Positions 1-10,292 are shown, counted from the stretch's first letter. The stretch: DNA of 64,000 bases from Achatina immaculata (GCA_009760885.1 CM019699.1:43226268-43290267); one strand, 5' to 3'. Program-made: numbers and translations. Notes: generated by a model from the sequence alone, not told the origin.

Positions 1-538
1 GTCTAACTCCGAGCAGGCCTAACAGCCGTCAACATCTCCGACATCTTGTTGCCCTCTCTAACTCCGAGCAGGCCTAACAGCCGTCAACATGTCCGACATC
101 TTGTTGCCCTCTCTAACTCCGAGCAGGCCTAACAGCCGTCAACATGTCCGACATCTTGTTGCCCTCTCTAACTCCGAGCAGGCCTAACAGCCGTCAACAT
201 GTCCGACATCTTGTTGCCCTCTCTAACTCCGAGCAGGCCTAACAGCCGTCAACATGTCCGACATCTTGTTGCCCTCTCTAACTCCGAGCAGGCCTAACAG
301 CCGTCAACATCTCCGACATCTTGTTGTCCTGTCTAACTCCGAGCAGGCCTAACAGCCGTCAACATGTCCGACATCTTGTTGCCCTCTTTAACTCCGAGCA
401 GGCCTAACAGCCGTCAACATGTCCGACATCTTGTTGCCCTCTCTAACTCCGAGCAGGCCTAACAGCCGTCAACATGTCCGACATCTTGTTGCCCTCTCTA
501 ACTCCGAGCAGGCCTAACAGCCGTCAACATGTCCGACA
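1..538. repeat. 55-bp minisatellite, about 10 copies
   Basis: Nearly identical direct repeats with a 55-bp period (the word tctaactccgagcagg recurs at 2, 57, 112 and so on). Copies differ by single bases, such as aacatctcc versus aacatgtcc. The array begins before the window. It is GC-richer than the later arrays. Confidence 0.97.
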
Positions 539-639
539 CTTCACGAGGTTCTCGACAGAAAGACCCGGAGTCAGGTTCTGCTGGGACTTATTATTTCAGT
601 TCATTAGATGCAGATGATGATGAAAGTGATGAAAGATAG
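529..639 (+). CDS. possible short or terminal coding exon (36 codons)
   Basis: An ATG in the last partial copy of the 55-bp repeat opens a frame of 36 residues ending in TAG at 637-639. The tail is acidic (DADDDESDER) and the front is Ser/Arg/Gly-rich. An AATAAA lies at 653-658, only 13 bases after the stop. I recognise no family. It could be the last exon of a gene lying to the left, a short peptide, or chance. The acidic end and nearby polyadenylation-like signal are the only support. Confidence 0.22.
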   Translation: MSDTSRGSRQKDPESGSAGTYYFSSLDADDDESDER

Positions 640-1126
640 TGATGGAGGTGAAAATAAAAGTGCCTGTAGATATCGATGAACAAAAACATCGAAGACAGCC
701 ACAGATAATAATACCTGTCACAGCCGCCTGTTTCAAACAAAATAGAACAGCTTTCTCACAGTAAGACTGCAAATATCTACTTCTCAGTAAGATCCATCAC
801 CTCAGGGAACACGTAGATCCCCGCTGTTCTCCTCAGGCTGTGGTGACGTAGCTTTGTTTCAACAAAATCAGGTTGCGCCCAGACCTGCTATCAGGCGGAA
901 TGTTTCTGCTCTACTGAAAAACTGTAAAAGAGTTTGGTTAACAATTTTTTTTTAATTGGTTAACAAATTTTTTTTTAAAGGATAACATCCTCGTTTCCGT
1001 GCCATAAAGGCATATAAAGGGGATATAGTCCCGTATTTCCATGACCTTCGGCACTTGAAAGTATGATCTGCTCAGTATCACATCTGGTCTCATTTACCTT
1101 CCCAGATTTATTTTAAAATATACTTT
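640..1126. other. non-repetitive stretch, no gene seen
   Basis: Apart from two A/T homopolymer runs near 945-975 the sequence is unique within the window. I see no long frame, no transposon motif and no RNA gene. Confidence 0.5.
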
Positions 1127-2095
1127 CAAAATGTCGTAATCTTGTAGGACTCAGTAAGGGCTTTAATGTTCTAGGACTCAGTAAGGGCTGTAATGCTCTA
1201 GGACTCAGTAAGGGCTGTAATGTTCTAGGACTCAGTAAGGGCTGTAATGTTCTAGGACTCAGTAAGGGATGTAATGCTCTAGGACTCTGTCAGGGCTGTA
1301 ATGTTCTAGGACTCAGTAAGGGCTGTAATGTTCTAGGACTCTGTCAGGGCTGTAATGTTCTAGGACTCAGTAAGGGCTGTAATGTTCTAGGAGTCTGACA
1401 GTGTTGTAATCTTCTAGGACTCTGTAATCTTCTAGGACTGTCAGAGCTATAATCTTCTAGGACTCTGTCAGGGCTATAATCTTCTAGGACTGTGTCAGGG
1501 CTATAATCTTCTAGGACTGTGTCAGTGCTATAATCTTCTAGGACTGTCAGGGATGTAATCTTATAGGACTCTGTAAGGGCTGAATTCTTCTAGGACTGTC
1601 GGGGCTGTAATCTTCTAAGACTCAGTAAGGGCTTTAATGTTCTATGACTCTGTCAAGGCTGTAATCTTCTAGGACTCTGTCAAGGCTGTAACGTTCTAAG
1701 ATATACTGTCAGGGATGTAATACTCTAGACTCGGTCATAGCTGTAATGTTCTAGGAACAGTGCTGTAATCTTCTAGGACTCTGTAATCTTCTCGGACTCT
1801 GTCAGGGCTACAATGTTCTAGGACTGTAATCTTCTAGGACTCTGTCAGGGCTATACTCTTTTAGGACTGCAATCTTCTAGGACTCTATCAGGGCTGTAAT
1901 CTTATAGGACTCTGTCAGGGCTGTAATATTCTATGACTCTGTCATGGCTATAATCTTCTAGGACTCTGTCAGGGATGGAATCTTCTAGGACAATGTCAGG
2001 GCTATAATCTTATAGGACTCAGTTAAGATTGTAATCTTTTAGGACCTAGTCAAGATTGTATGTGCTAGGGCTCATTCCAGGTTGTGTCAGTCAGG
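1127..2095. repeat. 27-bp minisatellite, degenerate
   Basis: Units carry the core ctaggactcagtaagggctg with a period near 27 bp. They decay towards the right into ctaggactctgtcagg variants with many indels. Well over 30 units. Confidence 0.93.
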
Positions 2096-2412
2096 GGCTG
2101 TATGTGCTAGAACGTAGAAAATGCTGTGTTTGCTAGGACGTAGTCAGTGCTGTATGTGCTAGGACGTAGTCAGTGCTGTATGTGCTAGGACGTAGTCAGT
2201 GCTGTATGTGCTAGGACGTAGTCAGTGCTGTATGTGCTAGGACGTAGTCAGTGCTGTATGTGCTAGGACGTAGTCAGTGCTGTATGTGCTAGAACGTAGA
2301 AAATGCTGTGTTTGCTAGGACGTAGTCAGTGCTGTATGTGCTAGGACGTAGTCAGTGCTGTATGTGCTAGGACGTAGTCAGTGCTGTATGTGCTAGGACA
2401 CAGTCAGGGCTG
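2096..2412. repeat. 26-bp minisatellite with higher-order copy
   Basis: The core gctaggacgtagtcagtgct repeats every 26 bp. The variant gctagaacgtagaaaatgct occurs at 2106 and 2288, 182 bp apart (7 x 26), showing duplication of a seven-unit block. It grades out of the 27-bp array to its left. Confidence 0.93.
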
Positions 2413-2510
2413 ACCATGAGCAACAGCCAGTAGTTCCATGTTGTAGCTTGTGGTTATTTCTGGTGGGAAGATTCTCAACTTTCTGTGAGGTTTTATTCTT
2501 TCAGTCTTAT

Positions 2511-2795
2511 TTTCCTGTTAGCTAAAATTACACATGTTCTATCCAAAGTTACATGTGTTCTAGGCAAAATTACACATGTTCTAGCTAAAGTTACTCGTGT
2601 TCTAGCCAAAATTACTCGTGTTCTAGCCAAAATTACTCGTGTTCTAGCCAAAGTTACAGGTGTTCTAGCCAAAGTTACAGGTGTTCTAGCCAAAGTTACA
2701 GGTGTTCTAGCCAAAATTACACGTGTTCTGGCAAAGTTACATGTGTTCTAGCCAAAGTTACATGTGTTCTAGCCAAAGTTACGAGTGCTATAACA
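2511..2795. repeat. 21-bp minisatellite
   Basis: Core gttctagccaaagttaca, period 21 bp, about 13 units. Because 21 is a multiple of three it keeps frames open on both strands (88 and 73 codons). These are repeat artefacts. Confidence 0.95.
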
Positions 2796-3514
2796 GGAGT
2801 CATTCATACTATAATCGGAAGCTGGAAGGTCTTTTTTAGTGTGACAACACAAACTACTCATAAACTATTCACAAACTATTCACACTCAAAGTTCGGTTTT
2901 GTAATAAGCTACACGTATACAGAAGATAGAGAAATTATCCACCTCCTGGCCTTCTCGTGGCAGAACTGTTTAAACTTACAGGAGAAGGGGCGAAGGCGTA
3001 TATCTGGCGCCTGAAAACCAGACGCTTCGGGTAGATGAGAGTGTTGTTTGGTAGCCCATCTACCGCTGCTGGCGAGATTCTTCAGCTGCCGTGCGTGGAG
3101 TGGGCTCCTCCCGGCCAATGAAGAAAGGAGAAAATGGTGTTGCCGTGAGACACCACTGTGGAAAAGGTGAAAGAAAGGAATAAGCGAAGTAAACAGTAGT
3201 CAAATCACGGCACTTCTGTTCTGGGGTCGGCCATGTCCTAAGTGCACTCATCGGGCGAGATTCTTCGGATGCTGTGTGTGGAGTGAAGCTCCTTCCGGCC
3301 AAGGAAGAAAATGCGGAAAAGCAATCAGGGTTGCTGTGTGGCGCCGATGTGAAAAAGTGATGGAAAGGATAAAGTGAAGCTTAATCGGTATGCCCAGTAG
3401 TATCGCTGCGAGAGCTACACATACCACGGCACCTCCGCTCTAGAGGTCGGTCACGTCCCAAACACGCCCATACTGGGAAATGCCTAAACCGGCTCAACCC
3501 AGGGGTGGAAGTCA

Positions 3515-3730
3515 CTAGTGGCGAGGATTCGTCCTCCTGGACAAAAGCTCCATCCTGGTCACAACTAGGAAGGGTAGCGGCCACGACCACAAAATCCTGA
3601 AGTCGGAGACACTGGACCAGTGCAATCTAGATAGGCAACCACCTCTCACCCGGCGGGGATGTATGCGTATCCTAATCACGCTGAGGTTTTCTGGTGAGAA
3701 AGTCCAACGCCGGAATGGAGGGGCAACCAC
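3515..3730 (-). other. 71-codon open frame inside the dispersed element
   Basis: This frame is shared with the right copy (57894-58109). The two predicted peptides differ at 9 of 71 positions by my hand alignment and keep WTFSPENLSVIRIR and SWPLPFLVVTRMELL. I recognise no domain. It may simply be an open stretch in two similar repeats. Confidence 0.25.
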
Positions 3731-3982
3731 CTCTCACCCGGCGGTGATACACGGGTATCTCAAAACACGTCGAGGTTTTCCGGTGAGAAAGTCCAACTCT
3801 AGTCCGAATGGGCAACCACCTCTCACCCAGCGGGGATATTACTCATATCCAAAACACGTCGAGGTTTTCCGGTGAGAAAGTCCAACTCTAGACTAAACTG
3901 GTGCAACGAAAACCACGGTGTCACGCAATCCCGTTTCTGTGACCCACCGAGAATACAGGCTCAAGCCCTGCGATACTCTGAA

Positions 3983-4055
3983 CCTCTTGTGGTCCTCTCG
4001 GGGACCTGGGGACCGCACGGGGGGGACCTTCGGGACCTTTAGAGGACCACAGGGG
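3983..4055. repeat. imperfect hairpin at the edge of the left dispersed element
   Basis: The arm at 3983-3998 (cctcttgtggtcctct) pairs with 4041-4055 (agaggaccacagggg). The G/C-rich centre, ggggacc...ggacc, can partly continue the stem. The right copy has an equivalent hairpin at 57562-57640. Confidence 0.65.
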
Positions 4056-4484
4056 TAAATTCAGTAGGATCATAGCGCGGTCTTGGTGGTAGAAGCGAAC
4101 GAAGAAAAAGAAGAGAAATTATTATTTTTCTAGAGAATAAGAAGAAAAGAGTACTCACACAGAGAAGCTGATGATATGTTCCACTGTAGCCTGTGCCACA
4201 AACATACACACGTTTTCACAAAGTGCTTTTTTTTTTTTACTAAAATATTTCTCTTTTTAATTCACTATATTTTATACTTGGCTTCGCTATGAAAGATATA
4301 CACAAAGATGTTCAGTTTTATTTCTTCAAGAATGTAGCTTGCATTCTTACCTTCTTGGGATTAAATCTTTTCTGTTTTTGTCAAGAGCTTGATGCAACAA
4401 AAAGTGTAAGCTTCAGTTGTATAACAATGAACCTAAATAACTCACTTCTTCTGGTCATTCTGATATCCACCTGCTAAGTTCTGG

Positions 4485-5400
4485 TAATGCTGATCTATAT
4501 GTGCTAGATTCTGGTAATGTTGATCTACATGTGCTGCAGTATGGTAATGCTGCTCTACATGTGCTAGATTCTGGTAACGCTGATCTACATGTGCTATAGT
4601 CTGGTAATGCTGATCTACATGTGCTGGATTCTGGTAATGTTGATCTTCATGTGCTGGAGTCTGGTAATGCTGCTCTATATGTGCTAGATTCTGGTAACGC
4701 TGATCTACATGTGCTAGAGTCTGGTAACGCTGATCTATATGTGCTAGAGTCTGATCATGCTGCTCTGCACCTGCTAGTTTCTTGTAATACTGCTCTACAC
4801 CTGCTAGTTTCTTTTAATGCTGCTCTACACTTCCTAGTTTCTTGTAATGCTGCTCTACACCTGCTAGTTTCTTGTAATGCTGCTCTACACCTGCTAGTTT
4901 CTTGTAATACTGCTCTACACCTGCTAGTTTCTTGTAATACTGCTCTACACTTCCTAGTTTCTTGTAATACTGCTCTACACTTCCTAGTTTCTTGTAATAC
5001 TGCTCTACACCTGCTAGTTTCTTGTAATACTGCTCTACACTTCCTAGTTTCTTGTAATACTGCTCTACACTTCCTAGTTTCTTGTAATACTGCTCTACAC
5101 TTCCTAGTTTCTTGTAATACTGCTATACATCTGCTAGTTTCTTGTAATACTGTTCTACACTTCCTAGTTTCTTATAATATTACTCTACACCTGCTAGTTT
5201 CTTGTAATACTGCTCTACACTTCCTAGTCTCTTATAATATTGCTCTACATCTGCTAGTTTCTTGTTTTGCAGCTCTACACCTGTTAGGTTCTGGTAATTC
5301 TGCTCTACACCTACTAGTTTCTGGAAATGCTGATCTACACCTGCTTGGTTCTGGTAATGGTGCTTTACACCTGCTAGGTTCTGATAATGCTGCAAGAAAA
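4485..5400. repeat. 30-bp minisatellite
   Basis: Core ctgctagtttcttgtaatac, period 30 bp, about 30 units in two variant blocks (gtgctaga...ggtaatgctg on the left, ctgctagtttc on the right). The ten-codon period produces a 260-codon frame at 4621-5403. I treat this as an artefact because it has no start context and no non-repeat sequence. Confidence 0.95.
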
Positions 5401-5650
5401 TAGTGAACAAGTCTAGTAAGTGTAACAGAAGATAATGAACAAGTCTAGTAAATGTAATTGAATATAATGAACAAGTCTGGTAAGTTTAATAGAAGATAGT
5501 GAACTAGTCTAGTAAGTATAACAGAAGATCGAACTAGTCTAGTAAGTATAACAGAAGATAGTGAACAAGTCTAGTAAGTGTAGTAGAAGATAATGAACAA
5601 TTCTAGTAAGTGTGATAGAAGATAGTGAACAAGTCTAGTAGTAAAATACG
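5401..5650. repeat. 32-33-bp minisatellite
   Basis: Units carry gaacaagtctagtaagtgta followed by a short A/G-rich spacer. About 7-8 imperfect copies, ending just upstream of the bZIP exon. Confidence 0.9.
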
Positions 5651-5733
5651 CTGCTATTTCCCCCTTTATTGGATATCATGTGCATCAAGTTCTCCAAGTC
5701 AAGTTTGAGCACCAGTTATTGTTCTGTGACTGT

Positions 5734-5745
5734 CCCAACCTGCAG
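5734..5745 (+). promoter_or_regulatory. candidate 3' splice site before the bZIP exon
   Basis: The sequence cccaacctgcag at 5734-5745 follows a T/C-rich run and would start the exon at 5746, nine bases before the ATG at 5755. This is inferred from consensus only. The upstream frame (5680-5754) is also open, so an unspliced start at 5680 remains possible. Confidence 0.45.
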
Positions 5746-5754
5746 GTGAAGAGC

Positions 5755-6915
5755 ATGTCTAAAAACAGACCAATCAAGAATTTCAGGATAGAAGGCGAGA
5801 GACCATTCAAGATGTACAACCCTGGGATATCTCCTTCAGCTCTGCAGTTTCCTGATACGACGAGGCTTGACATAGGTCTCCCAGCAGCTGCTTCTATTTT
5901 TATGCAGCATCAGCATGATCGGCGCAGACAGCAGCAGCAGCAGCAGCAGCGGCATGTTCTAACACGACACCAGAACCAATCTTCACAAGTTTACGATGAC
6001 CCTGCCAGCATCCTCAGTGTCGACCTTCAACCCCAGCAGATCCCGGCAGTGAGCAGTGAAAGACAAACTTACGCCTATGATGACCTTGACCTTAGAGAGT
6101 CAGGAAACTCCCTGATACGACCTGACCAGATGGCACAGAGCGAACAGCTCATTCCTCAAAGAGAGCAAGATCTCGATATCCCCAGCAGCGTCTCCATAAG
6201 CTCACCTCTCTGTGCAATGTCCAGCTTTGTCGTACCTAACAGACCTTTCTTCAGGTCCACAGGGGACAGTTTGGTCCTAGGGTCAGACCCTATTTCAATG
6301 ATGATTGACCATCACATGTCCTCGTATGGTCCATCTTTGTCCAGATCAATGGATGCCACGTGCACAGTAAGTTCTAGTTCGCTAAGCATGGCCCAGTTTT
6401 CTCAAAACTCACAGCCACAGTTCCACGGCATTTCTGCGCACAGAGGTCACAATCTGTCTTTGACCTCAGACAACCTGGACGATGTGAAGTTGGAGATCGA
6501 CATGGCAGTGTCTCCAATAGATGAAAACTCAGCAACATCGACAAATTCTCCTTCTCAGAAGGAGGTAGACAAAGATGAGGCCGGCAAACCCCAGAAGCAC
6601 AGCCAGGAGAGCGATCTATCGGAGTGCTCCACGTCAACCGTGCCAGTGCTCCACGAACAGGCAAGCACGTCCAGGTATGGCCCAAGCGGCGGCGGCGACA
6701 AGACTCTGCCTAGCATGGACCCGTGTTACCAGGAGAAGCGCAGGAAGAACAATGAAAGTGCCAGGAGATCACGTGAGGCCAGACGAAGCAAAGAAGAGTT
6801 GATAGCTTTCCGGGTAATAAGCCTAGAGGAAGAGAACATGAAACTTAGGGCAGAGATAAGCCTTCTGGACAAGGAGCTTGATGATCTTCGCATGAGACTA
6901 TACCAGGGCAACTGA
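5755..6915 (+). CDS. bZIP transcription factor, NFIL3/CES-2/PAR-like, probable last coding exon
   Basis: This encodes 386 residues from the ATG at 5755; an in-frame ATG at 5680 would add 25. The N-terminal three quarters look disordered, with polyglutamine at about 59-65 and long Ser/Gln/Asp-rich stretches, as is usual for activation or repression regions. The C-terminal 60 residues are a complete bZIP. The basic region starts YQEKRRKNNESARRSREARR with the DNA-contact pattern N332, S335-A336, S339-R340. The zipper follows with heptad positions I350, L357, L364, L371 and L378. The KNNExAxRSRxxRR signature is typical of the NFIL3/E4BP4, CES-2, giant and HLF/TEF/DBP group, which bind palindromic TTAYGTAA-type sites as dimers in the nucleus. 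No clear PAR domain precedes the basic region, so NFIL3/CES-2-like fits better than true PAR. There are no stops or frameshifts. An upstream exon may carry 5' UTR or further coding sequence. Confidence 0.88.
   Translation: MSKNRPIKNFRIEGERPFKMYNPGISPSALQFPDTTRLDIGLPAAASIFMQHQHDRRRQQQQQQQRHVLTRHQNQSSQVYDDPASILSVDLQPQQIPAVSSERQTYAYDDLDLRESGNSLIRPDQMAQSEQLIPQREQDLDIPSSVSISSPLCAMSSFVVPNRPFFRSTGDSLVLGSDPISMMIDHHMSSYGPSLSRSMDATCTVSSSSLSMAQFSQNSQPQFHGISAHRGHNLSLTSDNLDDVKLEIDMAVSPIDENSATSTNSPSQKEVDKDEAGKPQKHSQESDLSECSTSTVPVLHEQASTSRYGPSGGGDKTLPSMDPCYQEKRRKNNESARRSREARRSKEELIAFRVISLEEENMKLRAEISLLDKELDDLRMRLYQGN
5929..5950 (+). repeat. CAG microsatellite coding polyglutamine
   Basis: A run of CAG codons inside the bZIP exon encodes seven glutamines. 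A pure CAG tract like this is prone to length polymorphism. Confidence 0.9.
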
Positions 6916-7104
6916 GAACTTGAGATAGAATCACAGATGCTGAGACCATGAGGCAAGTAATAGACACTGAAAAAAGCCTTGAGGATGATGATGATAAATT
7001 ATGTTGTTATTTGTTTCTGTAAATAGAGTTCTATTTTTTCTTTTTTTAAATGCAAAAATGTCACATGTCAAAGGAGTACATGAAAAATTAAAAATCTGTT
7101 TCAC
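6916..7104 (+). other. putative 3' UTR of the bZIP gene with ATTAAA signal
   Basis: A/T-rich sequence after the TGA stop. The only polyadenylation-like hexamer I find before the next repeat is ATTAAA at 7087-7092. The UTR end is inferred. Confidence 0.4.
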
Positions 7105-7235
7105 ATACAACACGCTACTTAGTTTGTAAATCTCATTTCATATACATACAACATGCTACTTAGTTTGTAGATCTCATTTCATATACATACAACATGCTAC
7201 TTAGTTTGTAGATCTCATTTTGCATACATACAACA
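7105..7235. repeat. 41-bp minisatellite, left part
   Basis: Core acaacatgctacttagtttg, period 41 bp, 3-4 copies. The array resumes at 7765-7835 (aacatgctacttagtttgga), so the intervening 0.5 kb is an insertion. Confidence 0.85.
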
Positions 7236-7762
7236 CGCTACTTCGAAAACGTAAAACAACTAAAGAAGCTGTGGAGAGGAATAGACAGAACTACAAAGAT
7301 AAGATTTTTAAGGGCATGCATCTTTCTCATCGCAACATATGCCTGTGAGACCTGGACACTTAACAAAACAGCTGAGAAACACATAAGTGCCTTTGAATAT
7401 AAATGCTACAGAAGAGTTCTTCAAATGTCATGGACACAAAAAAGAACAAATATATCCATACTACAAGAACTTAATATTGAAGAAGGCTGACTAGTAAGGA
7501 GAATTAAAGAGAAAACTTAAATATTTTGGACACATTAAAAGTCATGATAATTTAGAGAAGACTGTCTTGGAAGGATACATAATGGGAAAAACAGAAAGAG
7601 AAGAAGACCAAGGCAAAGATGGCTGCAAGACATTGTTGATAATCTGCAAATTGATGCTTCACTGGCAGGGAATCTTGCTCACAACTGAGAGGCCTACAGG
7701 AGAGCTGTTAGGGAGGCCAGGTTCTGCAAGGGACATGCAAATAATTGATTGATTGATAATTA
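7236..7762 (+). mobile_element. RTE-like LINE, 3' fragment inserted in the 41-bp array
   Basis: In the frame beginning near 7258 it encodes the region after the reverse transcriptase core (LWRGIDRTTKIRF, then ACETWTLNKTAEKHIS, CYRRVLQMSWTQKRTNIS). This is the same stretch found on the minus strand at 52099-52431, so the two belong to one family. An in-frame TGA interrupts it near 7488 and later frames shift. The 3' end is a tetranucleotide tail (attgattgattgat, 7743-7757), typical of RTE-type elements. The 5' end is truncated and lacks endonuclease and catalytic RT. I cannot define the target duplication. Non-functional. Confidence 0.85.
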
Positions 7763-7764
7763 GT

Positions 7765-7835
7765 TTTCAAATCTAATTTCACATGTAAACAACATGCTAC
7801 TTAGTTTGGAGATCTCATTTCACATATATCTCAAA
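7765..7835. repeat. 41-bp minisatellite, right part
   Basis: Continuation of the array at 7105-7235, with aacatgctacttagtttgga and degraded copies after it. Confidence 0.75.
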
Positions 7836-7929
7836 GCACTTAGCATAAAGATTTGATATTATATGTAACATCTCATAACATTTAGAGTGAATATTTGATG
7901 TTACATATAACATCACATAAAACTCAACA

Positions 7930-8012
7930 AGGCCAGCATCATTCAGGCACATATGACCATAAAACAAGACCAGCATCATTCATGCACATATGACCATAAA
8001 ACAAGGGCAGTT
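7930..8012. repeat. about 42-bp direct duplication
   Basis: Two copies of a unit containing ccagcatcattcaggcacat and atgaccataaaacaag. Confidence 0.8.
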
Positions 8013-8094
8013 TTTTTTCTGTACATTTTGTTTGTTATTTCTGTTTTCTTCTCTGAGGCAAGTTTCCTCAAAGTTGTTCTGAAAGTATGACCAC

Positions 8095-8393
8095 AATCTG
8101 GGTCTCCATACAGGGCCTGAGATATAACTTTGATGGATTGACCACAGTCCATACAGAGCCTGAGATATAACTTTGAGGGAATGACAACAGTCCATACAGT
8201 GCCTGAGATATAACTTTGAGGGAATGACCACATTCCATACAGTGCCTGAAATATAACTTTGAGGGAATGACCACATTCCATACAGTGCCTGAAATATAAC
8301 TTTGAGGGAATGACCACATTCCATACAGGGCCTGAGATATAACTTTGAGGGAATGACCACAGTCCATACAGGGCCCGAGATATAACTTTGAGG
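8095..8393. repeat. 43-bp minisatellite, left part
   Basis: Core gagatataactttgagggaa followed by tgaccacagtccatacaggg, period 43 bp, about 7 copies. It is open in three minus-strand frames, giving false 117-192-codon frames. Confidence 0.95.
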
Positions 8394-8873
8394 TGGATTT
8401 CCTCCCACTGTGGGATACCAAGCAATGAGAAAGCTGACCGTCTGGCCAAAGAGGGCACTGAAATGGAGCAGCCAGACATACCAGTCATCTGTAATCAGAA
8501 GAAAAGCATGATAAAAACCTACAGGAAGCCACAAACACCACCACATGATGACTATCACATGCTAAACAGAAAGGAACAAGTCACCATTTTCTGTCTCTGA
8601 ACAGGACACAGCCGTAAGTCATATGTATACAAAGTTTAAGGATGGTACTACTACTCTTTGTACATGTGCCCAGGTGCCCCAAACTGTGGAACATATCCTC
8701 CAAAACTGCACCAACTATGAGACACTGAGAAATAATTACTGGCCCAGTGAAACCACTAAAGAAGATAAGTTCTACGGTTACATACATGAGTTACAAAAAA
8801 CAAAAAACAGTGAAATTTGTCCAAGAGACAGGACTGCAGATATAGACAGACAGGGCGAATGAAAAAGAAGAAG
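8394..8873 (+). mobile_element. LINE 3' fragment with RNase H end, bracketed by a 12-bp target duplication
   Basis: The insertion splits the 43-bp array. The word ataactttgagg occurs immediately before (8382-8393) and after (8874-8885), as expected of a target-site duplication. The frame begins with the end of an RNase H domain (SHCGIPSNEKADRLAKEG, including the late catalytic Asp of KAD). After a frame change it continues with a Cys/His motif (CTCAQVPQTVEHILQNC), typical of the C-terminus of RNase H-bearing non-LTR elements (I, Jockey and related groups). The tail is A/G-rich (gaaaaagaagaag). It is strongly 5'-truncated and lacks RT. Clade uncertain. Confidence 0.85.
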
Positions 8874-9290
8874 ATAACTTTGAGGGAATGACCACAGTCC
8901 ATACAGGGCCTGAGATATAACTTTGAGGGAATGACCACAGTCCATACAGGGCCTGAGATATAACTTTGAGGGAATGACCACATTCCATACAGGGCCCGAG
9001 ATATAACTTTGAGGGAATGACCACATTCCATACAGTGCCTGAGATATAACTTTGAGGGAATGACCACAGTCCATACAGGGCCTGAGATATAACTTTGAGG
9101 GAATGACCACAGTCCATACAGGGCCCGAGATATAACTTTGAGGGAATGACCACATTCCATACAGTGCCTGAGATATAACTCTGAGGGAATGACCACAGTC
9201 CATACAGTGCCTGAGATATAACTTTGAGGGAATGACCACAGTCCATACAGTGCCTGAGATATAACTTTGAGGGAATGACCACAGTCTGAA
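8874..9290. repeat. 43-bp minisatellite, right part
   Basis: Continuation of 8095-8393, with about 9-10 further copies of the same unit. Alternate variants (tccatacagggcc, tccatacagtgcc, tccatacagggccc) are interleaved. Confidence 0.95.
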
Positions 9291-9324
9291 GATGGTCATG
9301 ATAGGAAGAACAACCTTTAAGAAT

Positions 9325-9420
9325 GTACGATGACCCTGCCCACTCATGTTCGATGACCCAGCCCACTCATGTTCGATGACCCTGCCCACTCATGTTCGAT
9401 GACCCTGCCCACTCTCACAG
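9325..9420. repeat. 23-bp minisatellite, 4 copies
   Basis: Core gaccctgcccactcatgttc, period 23 bp. Confidence 0.93.
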
Positions 9421-10228
9421 TGTTGAACTTCTTCAACACCAACATAACTTGGCTATGTGCAATGAGAGCCAAACTCTGCTCATGATGACCTTGGCCGTGG
9501 AGAGTTTCTTTTCTTATCTGTCCTCATCAAGATCCATGGCCTAGGGATGGGCTGGAAACACAAGAATTTTCTAGAACCTCTGTCATGTATACAATGAAAC
9601 AGATGTGTAAACTTTACAAAATAAAACTAAGATCATTTTGAAAATTGACCTTTAATATAAACAGAGAAAAGTAGCAGTTTTATAACATGTGGCCACTGAG
9701 AGCATTTTGTGGCCACTTAGAATTAGGTTATGCTAAATCTGGACATGAATGTCACCTGCTTTATTCATGTATGACTGTCACATGTTTAGCTGTGCATTAT
9801 TGTCATATGTTTTGTCTATGATTGTCATGTTTTTGTTGTGCATGATTGACATATGTTTTACTTATGTATGAATGCCAAAACTGTGACAGATTATTACGCT
9901 AAAGTGACTATAAACAGGTAATAATAGAGAAAAGTTGGGCAGCTAAACTTAAAATTTTGGAACTAAATTTACCTGTCAGAGCTAAACTTAACTGTTGGAT
10001 CTAATCTTACCTGTTGGGATTAAACTTACTTGTTGGAACTAGATTTATCACATTGCCAAAATTCAGCCCAAGTAAAAATATTGAGAAATATGAGACAGAT
10101 GAACAATCTTGTTTTTCTCTACTTAGTTGACCTAAAAATTTAATAATGACCCAGACAATCCTTACAGACCATTTACTACAAACACAGATTAACCTTAAAT
10201 AAGAGACCTTTTTTTGTTCAAAGAACAA
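9421..10228. other. no gene seen; two weak degenerate repeats
   Basis: Around 9735-9870 a degenerate unit with tgtcatatgtttt recurs. Around 9940-10040 a unit near ctaaacttacctgttgga recurs about four times. The rest is unique A/T-rich sequence without long frames or element motifs. Confidence 0.5.
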
Positions 10229-10292
10229 CACACAGACTTACCCTAGCAAGAAGAGATATATTTTATTTGTTTAAGTATCAACACACAGACTT
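10229..10292. repeat. 53-bp minisatellite, left part
   Basis: Unit contains acacagacttaccctagcaa and atattttatttgtttaagta. The array resumes at 11473-11590 with a measured 53-bp period. Confidence 0.85.

Larger units (their letters stand above)
2930..4070 (-). repeat. dispersed element, left copy of a 53-kb-spaced inverted pair
   Basis: About 1.1 kb, GC-richer than its surroundings, and matching the reverse complement of 57545-58925. Shared landmarks include the words cagaactgtttaaact, ggcgcctgaaaaccag and ctcccggccaatgaagaaag or close variants. It has internal subrepeats: a block of about 85-90 bp containing ggcaaccacctctcaccc and ggtgagaaagtccaac occurs three times (3640-3900), and a ccacggcac...gaggtcgg block recurs. 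It ends in an imperfect hairpin (3983-4055). I do not recognise the family. It could be a non-autonomous DNA transposon or a structured dispersed satellite. Confidence 0.7.

Noticed and set aside
4621..5403. 260-codon frame of ten-residue repeats
   Set aside because: Period of 30 bp is a multiple of three, so the frame is forced open. There is no non-repeat coding sequence and no start context.
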